From: Spinacia oleracea
Taxonomy: Eukaryota; Streptophyta; Magnoliopsida; Caryophyllales; Amaranthaceae
Reading direction: 5' to 3'
Assembly (NCBI RefSeq): GCF_020520425.1
Contig: NC_079488.1
Coordinates: forward strand, 3,945,747 to 4,009,746
DNA: 64,000 nucleotides
Position numbers and translations under genes: made by a program. Under the pieces are notes generated by a model, which saw only the letters and a list, made by a program, of their open reading frames with translations, was not told the origin of the DNA and did no database searches. Shown piece after piece: positions 23,299 through 34,065 of this stretch (positions are counted from its first letter, which is position 1; each line of letters begins with the position of its first letter).

Positions 23299-25265
23299 TT
23301 ATTCCTTAAAATTCCTTTCTTCCATGAAAGTGTTTAACCTCTTCAATGCAATATCTAGTGTATGTTCACTCATATTAGCAAAACAAACTCTGAACCAACC
23401 AGGTTCAGAACAATGACATGATGAACCAGGAGAAATGTTAAGCTTCACCTCATTAACAATGGAGTTCCATAGAGCTAACTCACATTCCCGGGTCGGGCTT
23501 TTGAGAAACGGGCTCAAGTTCATCCAACAAAACAACCCTGCATTACCTTTCGAACACTCAATCCCGGCTTTCCTTAACCCGTAAATGATCATGTCATACC
23601 GCCTTCTCAGCCTTTCCCGGTTTGTTTTGATGTAATTCGCGGTGAACTTTACGTCTGACAACATGGAAGCTAACAGATGCTGAGTTTGAGAAGAAACCAA
23701 GGTGAAACTAGACATTCTTCGGGCCGTTGTGACAACCTTATCGTTGTAAGAATACAATGTCCCGACTCTGAAACCGGGTAGTCCAAGATCTTTGGAAAGA
23801 CTGTAAACAATATGAACTCGTTCAGAGTCTCTGAAGTTTCGGGATTCAAGAACTTCAGCAATGCTGGTGAAGTCATCTGGAGAGAAAACCGAACCTGAGT
23901 AGATCTCGTCGGATACGAGATGTATGTTTTTACGTGAAACGAAGTCTAAAATTTGTTCAAGGACTTTTCGTTCAATAGTAACACCTAGTGGATTCGATGG
24001 GTTCGTGATCAGAACTCCTCTTACTCTCATTTTCATGGCTTCTGCTCTTCTGTAAGCATCTTCTAATGCTTCAGGAGTCACCTGAAAGTTGTTCGAACTG
24101 TCGCAGTGAATCGGTACAATGTTGACACCAGTCCTCCACCTCAAGTCTCTATCAAATCTGAAAGAAAGAAATAACCAGCAGCAGTTCGATTAGTTTCAAC
24201 AGAATTGAATACTTCGTATATATCATTGCATGTAGAGGTGATCAGAATTCGGGTCGGGCCGGGCTTGAACACAAAAAACTCATGCCCAAACCCATAAATC
24301 TGATACTGGCTTTTGGGCCGAGCTCGGGTTTTGGTCTAAAAATGTTTGTTCGAGGATGCCCAAGCCCGTACTTTTTCGGGGCGGGTCGGGCCATCCGGTC
24401 GGGCTACAGTTGATCAGGTCTATTTGCATGTTGATGTTGCACTTTGATCATAAAAGCATGTGTAAGTTAGGAAACGTTTTCTTACCCTGGGTAGTAAGGG
24501 GTTGGGACCAATAACGCATCTCCGGGATTGGCGATAATGAAGGTTAAAAGCTCGTTGGCCGCAGTAGCTCCTGCAGTGAGGACAATTCTGTTGTAATCAA
24601 ACTTGGCTTTCCCGCCTCGTATTTGTTCCATGAAACTAGCCATTGCCTTCCGGAAAGACGGAAGACCGTGGTAGTCTTGAAACAAAGCGTTTTCCCGAAA
24701 TCCAGCACTTTTTGTTGTTTTCCCCCAGTTACTTGCTTCTGAGTGCTGTTCCAAGTACTCTTCAAGGATATCAAAAGAAACCTGCTCAAGAAAAACATAA
24801 CATGCAACTTTAGAAACAATCACAACATTTTCAAGCTCGTTTGGTATCACTGCCGGTTTTCAGTTTTTGCTTTTTTGGTTTTGAAAGTCGTAAACTAAAA
24901 AATAGTCACACATATAGTAATCATATTAATTTTGGGAAACAGGTAACATTTTAGAAACTACTTTTTGTGGTTTTTAGTTTTGTAAAAAAACATAAAACTG
25001 GAAACAAAAAACGATACCGAACAGGCCCTTCATTCATTTTTTCAGTTGCATTTCTATCTCGAGTTTGTTTCTCTTAAAGTATACTTACTTGATTCTCAGC
25101 AAGTCCCATCTGTATAACACCAGTAGGATTCGATGTTTCTTCATAAGGGTCTTCATCATACGCTTTCCAGCCTGCGAAATACGGAGAATCTTCTCCATGA
25201 GTATCAGAAACTGCAATACTTGATAGCTCAACAACAGATGGCTGCTCAAGCTCAATAATAGCCAT
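23299..25265 (-). CDS. ACS7: 1-aminocyclopropane-1-carboxylate synthase, type III (ACS7-like)
   Basis: This PLP enzyme converts S-adenosylmethionine to ACC, the committed step of ethylene synthesis, in the cytosol. Exons 25,089-25,265, 24,486-24,781 and 23,299-24,157 join in frame to 443 aa, within a few residues of Arabidopsis ACS7. Visible landmarks are [13 protein letters not shown] near residue 20, GLAENQ at 54-59, NPSNPLG at 210-216, SDEIY at 240-244, the PLP lysine Lys280 in [14 protein letters not shown], and Arg414 in [10 protein letters not shown]. The C-terminus is short ([15 protein letters not shown]) and lacks both the CDPK and MAPK phosphosites of longer isoforms, which marks a type III enzyme. 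The start is the ATG at 25,263-25,265. A hAT element sits in intron 2. The symbol names the closest class by recognition; orthology was not tested. Confidence 0.93.
24233..24422. mobile_element. hAT MITE in ACS intron 2
   Basis: The termini TAGAGGTGATCA and TGATCAGGTCTA form imperfect 12-bp inverted repeats. The flanking 8-mers ATTGCATG (24,225-24,232) and TTTGCATG (24,423-24,430) match at seven of eight positions. It is 190 bp, with a GGGTCGGGCC-rich interior and no gene. It lies clear of the splice sites. Confidence 0.75.
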
Positions 25266-25399
25266 GGCTTAATATTATTATGTTTTAAGACTGAATATTT
25301 GGTGTAAAGACGGGAGCTTTGTTCGTACGAGAGGAACTTGTTAAGTTCAAGAGAGAAATTAAAGAATTGTTTGATGAATATTAGAGTCTAAGAGGCTGC

Positions 25400-25409
25400 C
25401 TTATATATA
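25400..25409 (-). promoter_or_regulatory. TATA box of the ACS gene
   Basis: CTATATATAA on the minus strand lies about 135 bp upstream of the ACS start codon, a usual distance for a plant core promoter with a 5' UTR of about 100 nt. Confidence 0.65.
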
Positions 25410-25803
25410 GGTAGGGTTTAACAGAAGACAATGCTCCTACTACTATGACTTGTAGGCAATAAAATATATGCAGAAAAGTGAGTGATCGAATTGAAGAAGA
25501 CCAATGCAATGATTGATTACTAATGTAAGCAAGATCAAATCTCACCTTTTACATATACGACTTTTTATTGTTTTTTCATGACAACTGTAGAGGTCCTGTA
25601 GTCCTTGAATGAGATCCTATAAAATTTGGTGGTTGAGTGGAGTGGGTATTTATCTTAAGATTTTTTTTTTCATATTTACCAATTTCTGGTTTTTGTATTT
25701 ACTACTTTATTAAATGTAATTTCATATTTACTGCCTTCATTTTATGAAACGTTTGTATTTATCTTAATGCTCCAATAGTCATGTTAAAACTTCCGTGGTT
25801 ATA

Positions 25804-26234
25804 CTGCCTCCGTTTTTTTAATTGCATCACTTTGACTTTGTCACTATTCATATACTAAGTTTGACTTAATTTTTTCACAAATATATAATAATCAAATGTT
25901 ATTATGTAAAATGTTGTTGGATTAGTCACAATACATAATTTTCATAAAACTTCCTCCGTCTCTAAAAGATTGTCCCGTTTGACTTTCACGGTATCCAAGA
26001 CACAATTTAAAATGTAAATATCCACGCATTACTATATTATTTTTTTATAGGCTAATGAGAATTACTAGTCAAAGTTTGACCAAGAAAATTGCAATGGTGC
26101 AATATTTTAGGGACGGAGGGAGTAACTTTTTATAATTTTTACAATTAGAAATTTAGAGATATTTTATGGTGAAATAATGTATTGACAAGTGTACCGGTCC
26201 AAGTGATGTAATTAAAAAAAAAAAACAGAGAGAG
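25804..26234. mobile_element. Stowaway-like MITE upstream of ACS (outer)
   Basis: The inverted ends are CTGCCTCCG followed by a T-run and AATTGCATCACTT on the left, and AAGTGATGTAATT followed by an A-run and CAGAGAGAG on the right. TA flanks each side (25,802-25,803 and 26,235-26,236). A second MITE of the same broad type lies inside it. Confidence 0.65.
25950..26122. mobile_element. Stowaway-like MITE nested in the previous one
   Basis: Left end CTTCCTCCGTCTCTAAAAG and right end CTTTT-complementary TTTTAGGGACGGAGGGAG form inverted repeats. TA follows the right end; the left TA is not preserved. Its position inside 25,804-26,234 shows it inserted later. Confidence 0.65.
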
Positions 26235-26288
26235 TACCAAATAGACCTTTTCTTACCTTTACAGGATGTAGAATATCCTCAAATATTT

Positions 26289-29200
26289 ACTGCTTGCAGT
26301 TCAAACCTATGACGAATCAAATCTTTGCAGAGAGAGCGGAAATTAGGACCATATTCCGAAAAGTGTATACTGTCATGCTTGGAGAATTCATATACATACC
26401 TAAAACATTAAAAAGAATAAGATCAGACAGTAGTTAAATTTCTGACGGGTGGGCAAAGATACCAATTTACACAAGATTAAGATTCTGATTTTCCTGATAA
26501 ATAAGACAAAGTAGAGGCTCCTATAAGATTTGATGACCTATACCTGCATCAATTTAAAGCATTTTATGAAAGGGTAACACAACACCAAGTCACCCTATTC
26601 ATGGTTTTATCGTGTTCTTTTTTCCTCCGGCATAATGCAATCAGACAGGATTGTGAGTCAATCCATAATATCAAACCTCATACCAAAAAAATCACTAATA
26701 TGACTAACATGCACTAAATGTTTTTCCCATTGTCTAACATGCAGTAAAAAGTCAACGTAACTCATATATTGTAACCACACGCATTGCTTTAATCAGCTGG
26801 CAAGGGAGATGTTCCAGCTTAACCTGAACAACATTAGTATTCTAACCTCTGCATATACCAAAAATCACTAAAATGACTAACATGCACTAAATGTTTTTCC
26901 CCATACCAAATGCAGTAAAAAAAGTCAACGTAACTCATATATTTTAACCACCCGCATTGCTTTAACCAACTGGCAAGGGAGATGTTCCAGCTTAACCTGA
27001 ATAACATTAGTATTCTAACCTCTGCAAATACCAAAAATCACTAAAATGACTAACATGCACTAAATGTCTTTCCTATACCAAATGCAGTAAAAGTCAACGT
27101 AACTCGTATACTGTAACCATGGCATTTCTTTTATCAGCGGGCAAGGGAGATGTTCCAACTTAACCTGAACAACATTAGTATTCCAACCTCTGCGTTTGAG
27201 GCTTTACGGCTCGAATTTAGATTAGATTAGTTGGAGTCTAGCAGACTCCGGATACCATGTGGTTTACGGGCTAACCTTTAAAAAATCATATATCGTCGTA
27301 TTCATGGTTATGTACCACAGTACAAGTGGATTTAATCAGAGTCCTATATATTTCTTGCACAACAAATAACCAGCATATGATATGAAAGTATGATGTTTTA
27401 GGATTGGAGTTAAAGTCTTAACTATGTGCCTCTCCAACTGCACTAGAAAAATAAGGATGAAAAAGAGTAAACATCGAATAAAGAAAAAAAAAAAAAATTA
27501 ACGACAAGGAGAATATGCTACTGTCGGCTCAAGATTATGGAAATCCATGTGCAGAATTCAACAACAAAAGATTTTCTATTAATAAGGTGAAAAAGGGGAT
27601 CAATATGGAAGTAGTTGCTGACGACTGTTTGGCGGCCTCAACCTCTAAAGGAGTGACAAGTATCAAGAACATGTCTCACCAAAGAATAGATTTCATTTAA
27701 AATTCCTCTATATTCCATTTTTTTACTTTTGGATTAGTCATAGATTTATTAGCATAATTGACAATCAACTTGTTACTTGATCACCTAACAGGAACAAAAA
27801 TCATTGGTTTGAAAGAAGAAACCTGTTGGATAAGATCCCACATGCCTTTTGGGTTAGCCTGCACCAACAAAAGAGAAGGATAAGTGAAAAATAAAAAAGA
27901 TTACTGACGTGTAAATTCTCATTGGTTAAAGCAAAAAACAAACTCCTATAACTACTGATTTATCTCAAAAGATATGTGACAATATAAACTTTATGATTGT
28001 AGTTGATAAATTGATGGTAAAATATCTGCATTACAATACTGCCTTGCTACTTAAATCACCCAAGGGAACTAAAATCATTGGTTAATAAGCCGAAATCCAT
28101 CCCACATGTTTGTTTAACCTACACTAGATAATAAAATGCTTCCTCCGTTCTTTTTTAGTTGACACAATTGTTTTATCACATTTGTCAATGCATTATTTCA
28201 ATCATTAACATCTTTAATTATAATACCTGTCTATATTTTTTCTTAAGTATAAATCACAATTGATAGTCTAAGTAGATCATATGAATAGTGTCAAAAGTCA
28301 AATCGTGTCATCTAAAAAAGAACGGAGGAATATGCATTTGTCTTTAAAAAAAAGGACACGGAAAAGAAATGCGCCTAAAAGTCATTGGTTGATATGCAAA
28401 GAATATAGAGATATTTAATTCATCAAACTTGAAATAATTAAGTTTGACTTAAATTAGGAGCTTAAACATGAGATAAACAAATAATATATATCAGTGTGTT
28501 AGGTGCAGTAAAATTGAGGTTCCATATTACCAGATAGTAGAAACTAAATTAACTACAGAGTGGAATCCGATCCAACCCTGAGTATAGCCACTGAAATACC
28601 CAAGAAAGTGAGAAGCTTGGACCATTTCTTCTACAGAAAGCTGACATTTGGCTACTCTCACTCAACAAGTTCTTTCTTCCACACTTAAATTAATAATCTA
28701 GCTTTCGCGATCAAGTATGTGACGAAGGTCATGAGATTCTCTTAACTGTAAACAGCTAAGTGTCTGTCAACATCTTAGGAGAAGAGAACTATGTTAGAAC
28801 TATACTATGTCTTTTCAAATTGACAGTGAAAGAGACTCGACTCTCAGTATTGTTTTGTGTCTATATCAGAACAATTCACAAGCAACCCAGAGTCTGATAG
28901 TTGCTCTGAAACTTCCCAAGTTTATTCTAAGGAAATCAGATCAGACATTTTGTCAGTCAATTAAGATTAGATATAATGAAATAATCAAAGGATACTTATA
29001 TCCACCGGCGAATAACATCATAATCAACAGAAAATGAGATAGTCGAAAGTGATACTCTATATCCACATTATTCGAACACTGCATTAGTTCTGTATTTTAT
29101 TTCATTACTAGCATATATAGGGCCATGCAGACCTACAGTAACTTGTAAACAAGGACATCCTACCATTCCTGGGATAAAGTACTCGTTTGGTTGAAATCAG

Positions 29201-31934
29201 AAAGTTACACTTCCCTGCTAAAAATGGCAATTTCAAGGAAGTTACATTATCTATTGAGAAGTGTAAGAAATAGTACTCACTGACCTAGAGGGGACTAGGA
29301 AAGCCACTTCTTCCGAAGAAATAGCACTTCATGTGTGTTCGTCCACTAAACAACTCTTCGTTTTACTTTCTTGAAAATTCTTATGTCAACCAAACAAGCA
29401 CTAAAAGTCTGACTATCTAATAGGGGCACTAGATTGATTAGATATAAACTGAAACACCCTTTTCTTCTTTCAATTTTCTTATGTTTATGATTTGTTTTGA
29501 TTTGAGGTAATAAATTATTGGTGGACATTAACAAATATTACACTCAACTTCAGGAATCTTGTGAATTTGAAAAAAGAAAAACCATGCCAACATAAGCAGC
29601 ATGATCCTGTTCTCATTGTTGTACACCAGGGAAGGAGCAAGTAAAAGCATTAATCAAAATGAGGGAATTGAAGAAAAAGATCATTTCTTATTGAGGACGA
29701 GTTACTTCGTGACATTTCAAATACGTTTCATATTTTATTTAGGACAAGCTATTGTAAAATCATATATCTCTTCATTGTGTTTCTCATAATGTTTTTTTTG
29801 TTACCTTAGACTGAGAGAGTAACTAATTATAAGCCTGGCTAAGACAATAATCACATATTCAATTGGTGATCACAGGGGCAGATATCTTCTTAGAAGATAC
29901 ACATCCTATAAGAAAATGGCATGTGGCCGGAGTTCTTTATACAATCATGAGTATATGATGTCAATGTAGATAACACTAGAATATTGAGTAGGTCAGATGA
30001 TAGTACAGAGTAAAGATACACTGTTATTTGTATTATGTCTGTAGTTCTAATTCACACGGCGTATATTTTTGCTTTCTCCTTGATTTCCCTCTCTATAATC
30101 ACATATTCAATGGTGAACAAATGAACACGGTTTTGTTAGCTGCATTTGATAGTAGAAAACTCTTAAGATTGAAACAGAAGTGATGTTAGCCTTCGATATT
30201 GACTCTGTGAACATTGTTTATTTACTTCTTTTGTCGTTTTGAAAGGGAACACAGGAACAACTACTCCCAATCCTATGCTGGAAATTTCCTACAACTCTAC
30301 AAGCACAGGAGAAAGTACACTAAAATTAAGCCTAATATAGTATTATGCATATTGCATAATATGTTAAATCACCTAAAATTATTGGATATAAATTCTGCAA
30401 TCGCAGAATGAGCGATTCACGTGCATCCACATAGCCTTGACCATAAGCTGGAAGATTAAGACCATCCAAATTTAGTTTTTAATACAACTTCAAAGCATGC
30501 AAGTATGCAACCTTTTTCTGTGTTTCCCTTTCTCTCCACTCCATTATCTTCCAACTTGCATAATTTCTTTCAAAATTATATGTAATCTAGTCCTATCTCC
30601 AACAACCAGGAAAACTGAGTACGCGCCAAAAATTGCCTTTTTGAAGCTACCGCAAAATTCCAACATTTTTTTCTTCTTTTCCTATATCATATCCATGTGA
30701 CAACCTCCCACCCCCAAATTGCAAAAGATTATTAATGAGTATGAACATCATTTTTTGGAATTATTGCTTCGTACCCACTTAATCGTAAAACAAGAACAAG
30801 CACAAAGTACCAAGAGATAAGATTAAACCTAACCATGATTATTATTTCCCCAAATGGCCAAATTAAAGTAGAACATTATTGCATTAGCATCAAACTATAA
30901 TTTACAGACAATAACACATTAACCCTAAAGGTTAACTAATGACCCTTACGCCTCGTTTGGTAGCTGGACATAAATGGTGTCAATGAGAATGAATTTGTAT
31001 GTAAATTTGCAAGGAGAATTCACATTCATTTCCATGGTAATGCTAGTTCACTCAAAAATGTCTATTTTTTCTTCATATATTTCCATTACCATTACCATTA
31101 CCATTACCATTTGGGGAGTGGTATTGGGTGAGAATGCAAATTTATGAAGAAAAACACCATGTTTGAGATAAGGTATCATTACCATGGATATCAGGATGTT
31201 ACTTTTTTTTTTGCCAAATAATACTCAAGTTTATTCTCATTCCTACCATTTATTAACGGCTATCAAACGAGCCGTTAAGGTTAGCGACCCTCACACTATG
31301 ATCAACTAAAAATATTGTTTTTTGAACTTTCTATTTCATTCCATTACTCAAGGGTCAACCAATCATTTTCCGTAATTACAAGGGTTCCCTCTTTATGTGT
31401 TAATTTAATTGCTTCCTACCGGATACCAAACAGGTAATCCATAACCTACTAGAGTTCGACTAATCCGGATTAAACCCCGGACATGCCCTAATTGGGAGGG
31501 AAGCTCTCCCAACAGGTAATGATACATACCTCGGGGTCGGGGTCGGGCTCAAGCTCGGGTTCGGGCTCTAACCCGAGAGCAAACAATTCCTTATTACCAA
31601 CTAATCCAAGCACTTAAATGGGTTCCTACCTCACTAATATACTACCTGTCTCTCAAAAAACAAAATTTCTTGCAATTTCATCAACAAATTCCAGCAAATT
31701 GCCAACCATGCAAACCCATCAGAAACCACACGAAAATTCTCACCTTGGAACTCTTGAATAGGATTCATATTATAATCTCTATGATTGAAAAATACATGGC
31801 CTCGAAAAATTCAAACACATGGTGGTTCTTGAAATTCAGGGAAAAGCATGCAATTAAATTATTAAAAAATTAATTAAGGGTTAATATATATCATAAATCA
31901 GATTAATACCAACAGAGAGAATTGCAAGCTCACC
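26289..31934 (-). CDS. Tentative split gene, unknown function
   Basis: Small exon-like pieces read on the minus strand. A likely 5'-UTR exon ends at 31,934 (GCAG before GTGAGC). Exon 31,744-31,778 holds ATG at 31,766-31,768 (MNPIQEFQ) and a CAAG/GTGAGA donor. Exon 30,373-30,447 follows in matching phase and encodes AYGQGYVDARESLILRLQ. A possible exon 29,874-29,905 keeps phase. Further down are 27,823-27,858 (ANPKGMWDLIQQ between GCAG and GTTT), the triplicated VKLEHLPCQLIKAM segment (26,756-27,165), and a terminal exon ending near 26,289 (YEFSKHDSIHFSEYGPNF, then a stop). I do not recognise the protein and the full exon chain is unproven; it may be a real gene with some exons missed, or partly chance. 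End positions are approximate. Confidence 0.35.
26682..27200. repeat. About 174-bp tandem repeat, three copies
   Basis: The block starting ACCAAAAATCACTAA begins at about 26,682, 26,857 and 27,030 (spacings 175 and 173). Each unit includes TAACATGCACTAAATG, AAAGTCAACGTAACTC, GGCAAGGGAGATGTTCCA and an AACATTAGTATTC segment. On the minus strand each holds a splice-acceptor-like TTCAG/GTTAAG and an open stretch; copies 1 and 2 keep it and copy 3 has diverged. Confidence 0.8.
28139..28330. mobile_element. Stowaway-like MITE
   Basis: CTTCCTCCGTTCTTTTTTAG on the left and CTAAAAAAGAACGGAGGAA on the right form inverted repeats, followed by TA. About 192 bp, non-coding. Confidence 0.7.
30949..31274. 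mobile_element. Tourist-like (PIF/Harbinger) MITE
   Basis: CGCCTCGTTTGGTAGC at the left and GCTATCAAACGAGCCG at the right form inverted repeats flanked by TTA on both sides (30,946-30,948 and 31,275-31,277), the PIF/Harbinger signature. It is 326 bp and contains a (CCATTA)n run at about 31,081-31,110. Confidence 0.8.
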
Positions 31935-32377
31935 TGCTAACCCTTATTGGAGCTTCAATTCTGACAATTCTTATGCTTGTTGCTCCAACTTGGCATTTCT
32001 TTTTTGGTAATTTTTGACATTTTTTGTGGCAAATTTTCGACATTTATTTATTTCCCATTTGCCCAACAACAATTATCTCCTAAGAAATCATTTCAGAAGA
32101 TCTTTCATTTAATTCATGGGTATGAATAATACAAACTCCATTGACTCCAATTTTTGTGGTAGTATTCTTTAAGGGATCGACCTTTAACACTTTTTTGTCA
32201 GAATCAATTTGACATAATCCCCTCTTAATCTCTTATTCAAGCCAACCCTCTCTTTACTTTGTCCAACTCGGTAATTCAAGAGTGATGCTGGGTTTTGAGA
32301 GTTAACTTTATTTTTTTTTGGGTACTAAAAGATGATTTCCAAACCTAAATCTATAATGGTTTATGGGCACAAATTAT

Positions 32378-32484
32378 TACCAATACAGAATATGTTAGTA
32401 CCAATCACACAAAATGACTTGTAATTTATAAGGGTATTTCTTAGCAATTTTGTGTTATTGGTACCAACATATTCTGTATTGGTA
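32378..32484. repeat. Near-perfect 38-bp inverted repeat (hairpin)
   Basis: The arms at 32,378-32,415 and 32,447-32,484 pair with only about two mismatches and enclose a 31-nt loop. Each arm contains the sequence ACCAATACAGAATATGTT or its complement. It could be a foldback MITE or, if transcribed, a small-RNA precursor; nothing more is visible. Confidence 0.75.
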
Positions 32485-32811
32485 CGCAAAACTATGTATT
32501 GATACTTACTGTGTCCATATGAACACAAGTCACTTGAGACCAAAGCTTCCTCACTAAATGCTGCAAATTGGATCTTAGCGTGTGTAGTGTGTTTGTAGGA
32601 TGATTATCGTGCACTTGGTTTAAAACGACGAGAAAAAGAAACAAAACATGTGTCCTATATTAAATCTCGGGCGCAAAAGAACATAACCCTTGAATAAATA
32701 AAGAGAGGGTTGGTTTGACATTAAATCCCGCCCGATATTATTCTTTTTGCTCATTTTTTTTTGTCTTGTGCCATTTTGAAAATAATTTCTCCATTTTTTC
32801 ATGTTTGATGG

Positions 32812-33575
32812 GTGCGTGATTGAAGATGTGAATTGTTTGGTTGTCTTTTGAATGGATATGATATGGCATAGCTGAGAGGGAAATATTGGAGGTTTGTTCA
32901 TCTCTCATTCCCCACCACTTTGCTTTAATTAGATAGAAGTACTTATTTTACAAGCTGATTGGTGCGTGATTGAAGATGTGAATTGCTAGGTTGCCTTTTG
33001 AATGGATATGAGTCATATGACGTGCCATAGTTGAGAAGAACCTATTGTTGGTTTACACATCTCTCATTCTCCACTACTTTGCTTTATTTATATAGATTGA
33101 AAATTTCCATTTTGTTTTTACTGAGGATCCTTCTTTTTGCTTAATTGTCTTGTGCCACGTTGAAGATAATTTCTTCTTTTTTCATGTTTGATTGGTATGT
33201 GATTGAATTTGAGAATTCTTAGTTGGCTTTTGAGTGAATATGACGTGCCATAGTTACCAACATAGAGTTGGCTCAAGTGGTAAGCAGCTTGATGTCGCTT
33301 AAGGGAGGTCTCGGGTTCGAGCCTCGCCGTATGCAGAAACTCTTGTTGGTAGACTCACCCACCATAAGCAAGGTGTGCGACACGGGTCGGATCCAGATGT
33401 AGTCGGAGCTAAGCTCCGGTGAACCGGGTGTGCTATGCGTAAAAAAAATGACGTGCCATAGTTGAGAGGGGAGTATTGGAGGTTTGATCATATCACATCC
33501 CCCACCACTTTGCTTTAATTATGTACTTTTTTCAAGCTTGATTGGTGCTTGATTGAAGATTGAATTGCTAAGATG
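32812..33575. repeat. Tandem repeat of about 145 bp, 3-4 copies
   Basis: Units begin near 32,812, 32,957, 33,186 and 33,538 with TTGGTGCGTGATTGAAG-like sequence and contain TTTTGAATGGATATGA, GCCATAGTTGAGA and CCACYACTTTGCTTTA. The third unit is split by a SINE and the last is truncated. Confidence 0.75.
33256..33447 (+). mobile_element. tRNA-derived SINE
   Basis: It contains RNA polymerase III promoter boxes: box A in TTGGCTCAAGTGGTA (about 33,267-33,281) and box B GGTTCGAGCC (about 33,313-33,322). The body is GC-rich and the 3' end is an A run (from 33,441). It is flanked by a target duplication of about 16 bp, ATGACGTGCCATAGTT (33,240-33,255 and 33,448-33,463), the mark of L1-type target-primed insertion. 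It is 192 bp and sits inside the tandem repeat. Confidence 0.92.
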
Positions 33576-33819
33576 AGAGTATTGGGGTATAGATGAGAGG
33601 AGAATAAATTAAAGATTATGTAAGAAGAATTTCAAATTAGTTGTATTTCTTAAAATGAACCTAACTCAAATGCAACCTATCATTGAAAGACGGATAAAAG
33701 TATATAATCCATAGAATGGAACACGCTGACAAGACAAGACACTATACAGAACCTCTAATATGTGAAACAAGTAAAACATATGATTTGTTCTCTTCACCTT
33801 ATTCTTATTGCTTATTAGA

Positions 33820-33915
33820 TCGAATCAGAAAAAGCAAAAAAAAACACGCACATAAAAGACTAGACCATAAACTAGAAAAATCAGACCATATCAGGTGAAG
33901 TGAACAAGGCCTAAA
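33820..33915. repeat. Dispersed repeat ending in GGCCTAA
   Basis: Related to 1,555-1,735 and 38,585-38,712: A-rich with CAGACCATATCAGGTGAAG and AACAAGGCCTAA at the end. Confidence 0.45.
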
Positions 33916-34065
33916 TTTTCACAACAATGATAAGCCTGACAATGAATAACCTTTAATCAATGGAGAATACAGTATATACTTCCTCAATGGTAGATCTATC
34001 CTGTAGAACAAAATTTTCAGTGTTTTACATGTTTCTGCTCTTTTAAATCAGTAAAAAAAAGTGGC

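Noticed and set aside
28536-28640. Exon-like peptide on the minus strand (EEMVQASHFLGYFSGY)
   Set aside because: It has a possible acceptor and donor but is open in two frames and does not fit the phase of the neighbouring candidate exons; evidence is too weak to list.
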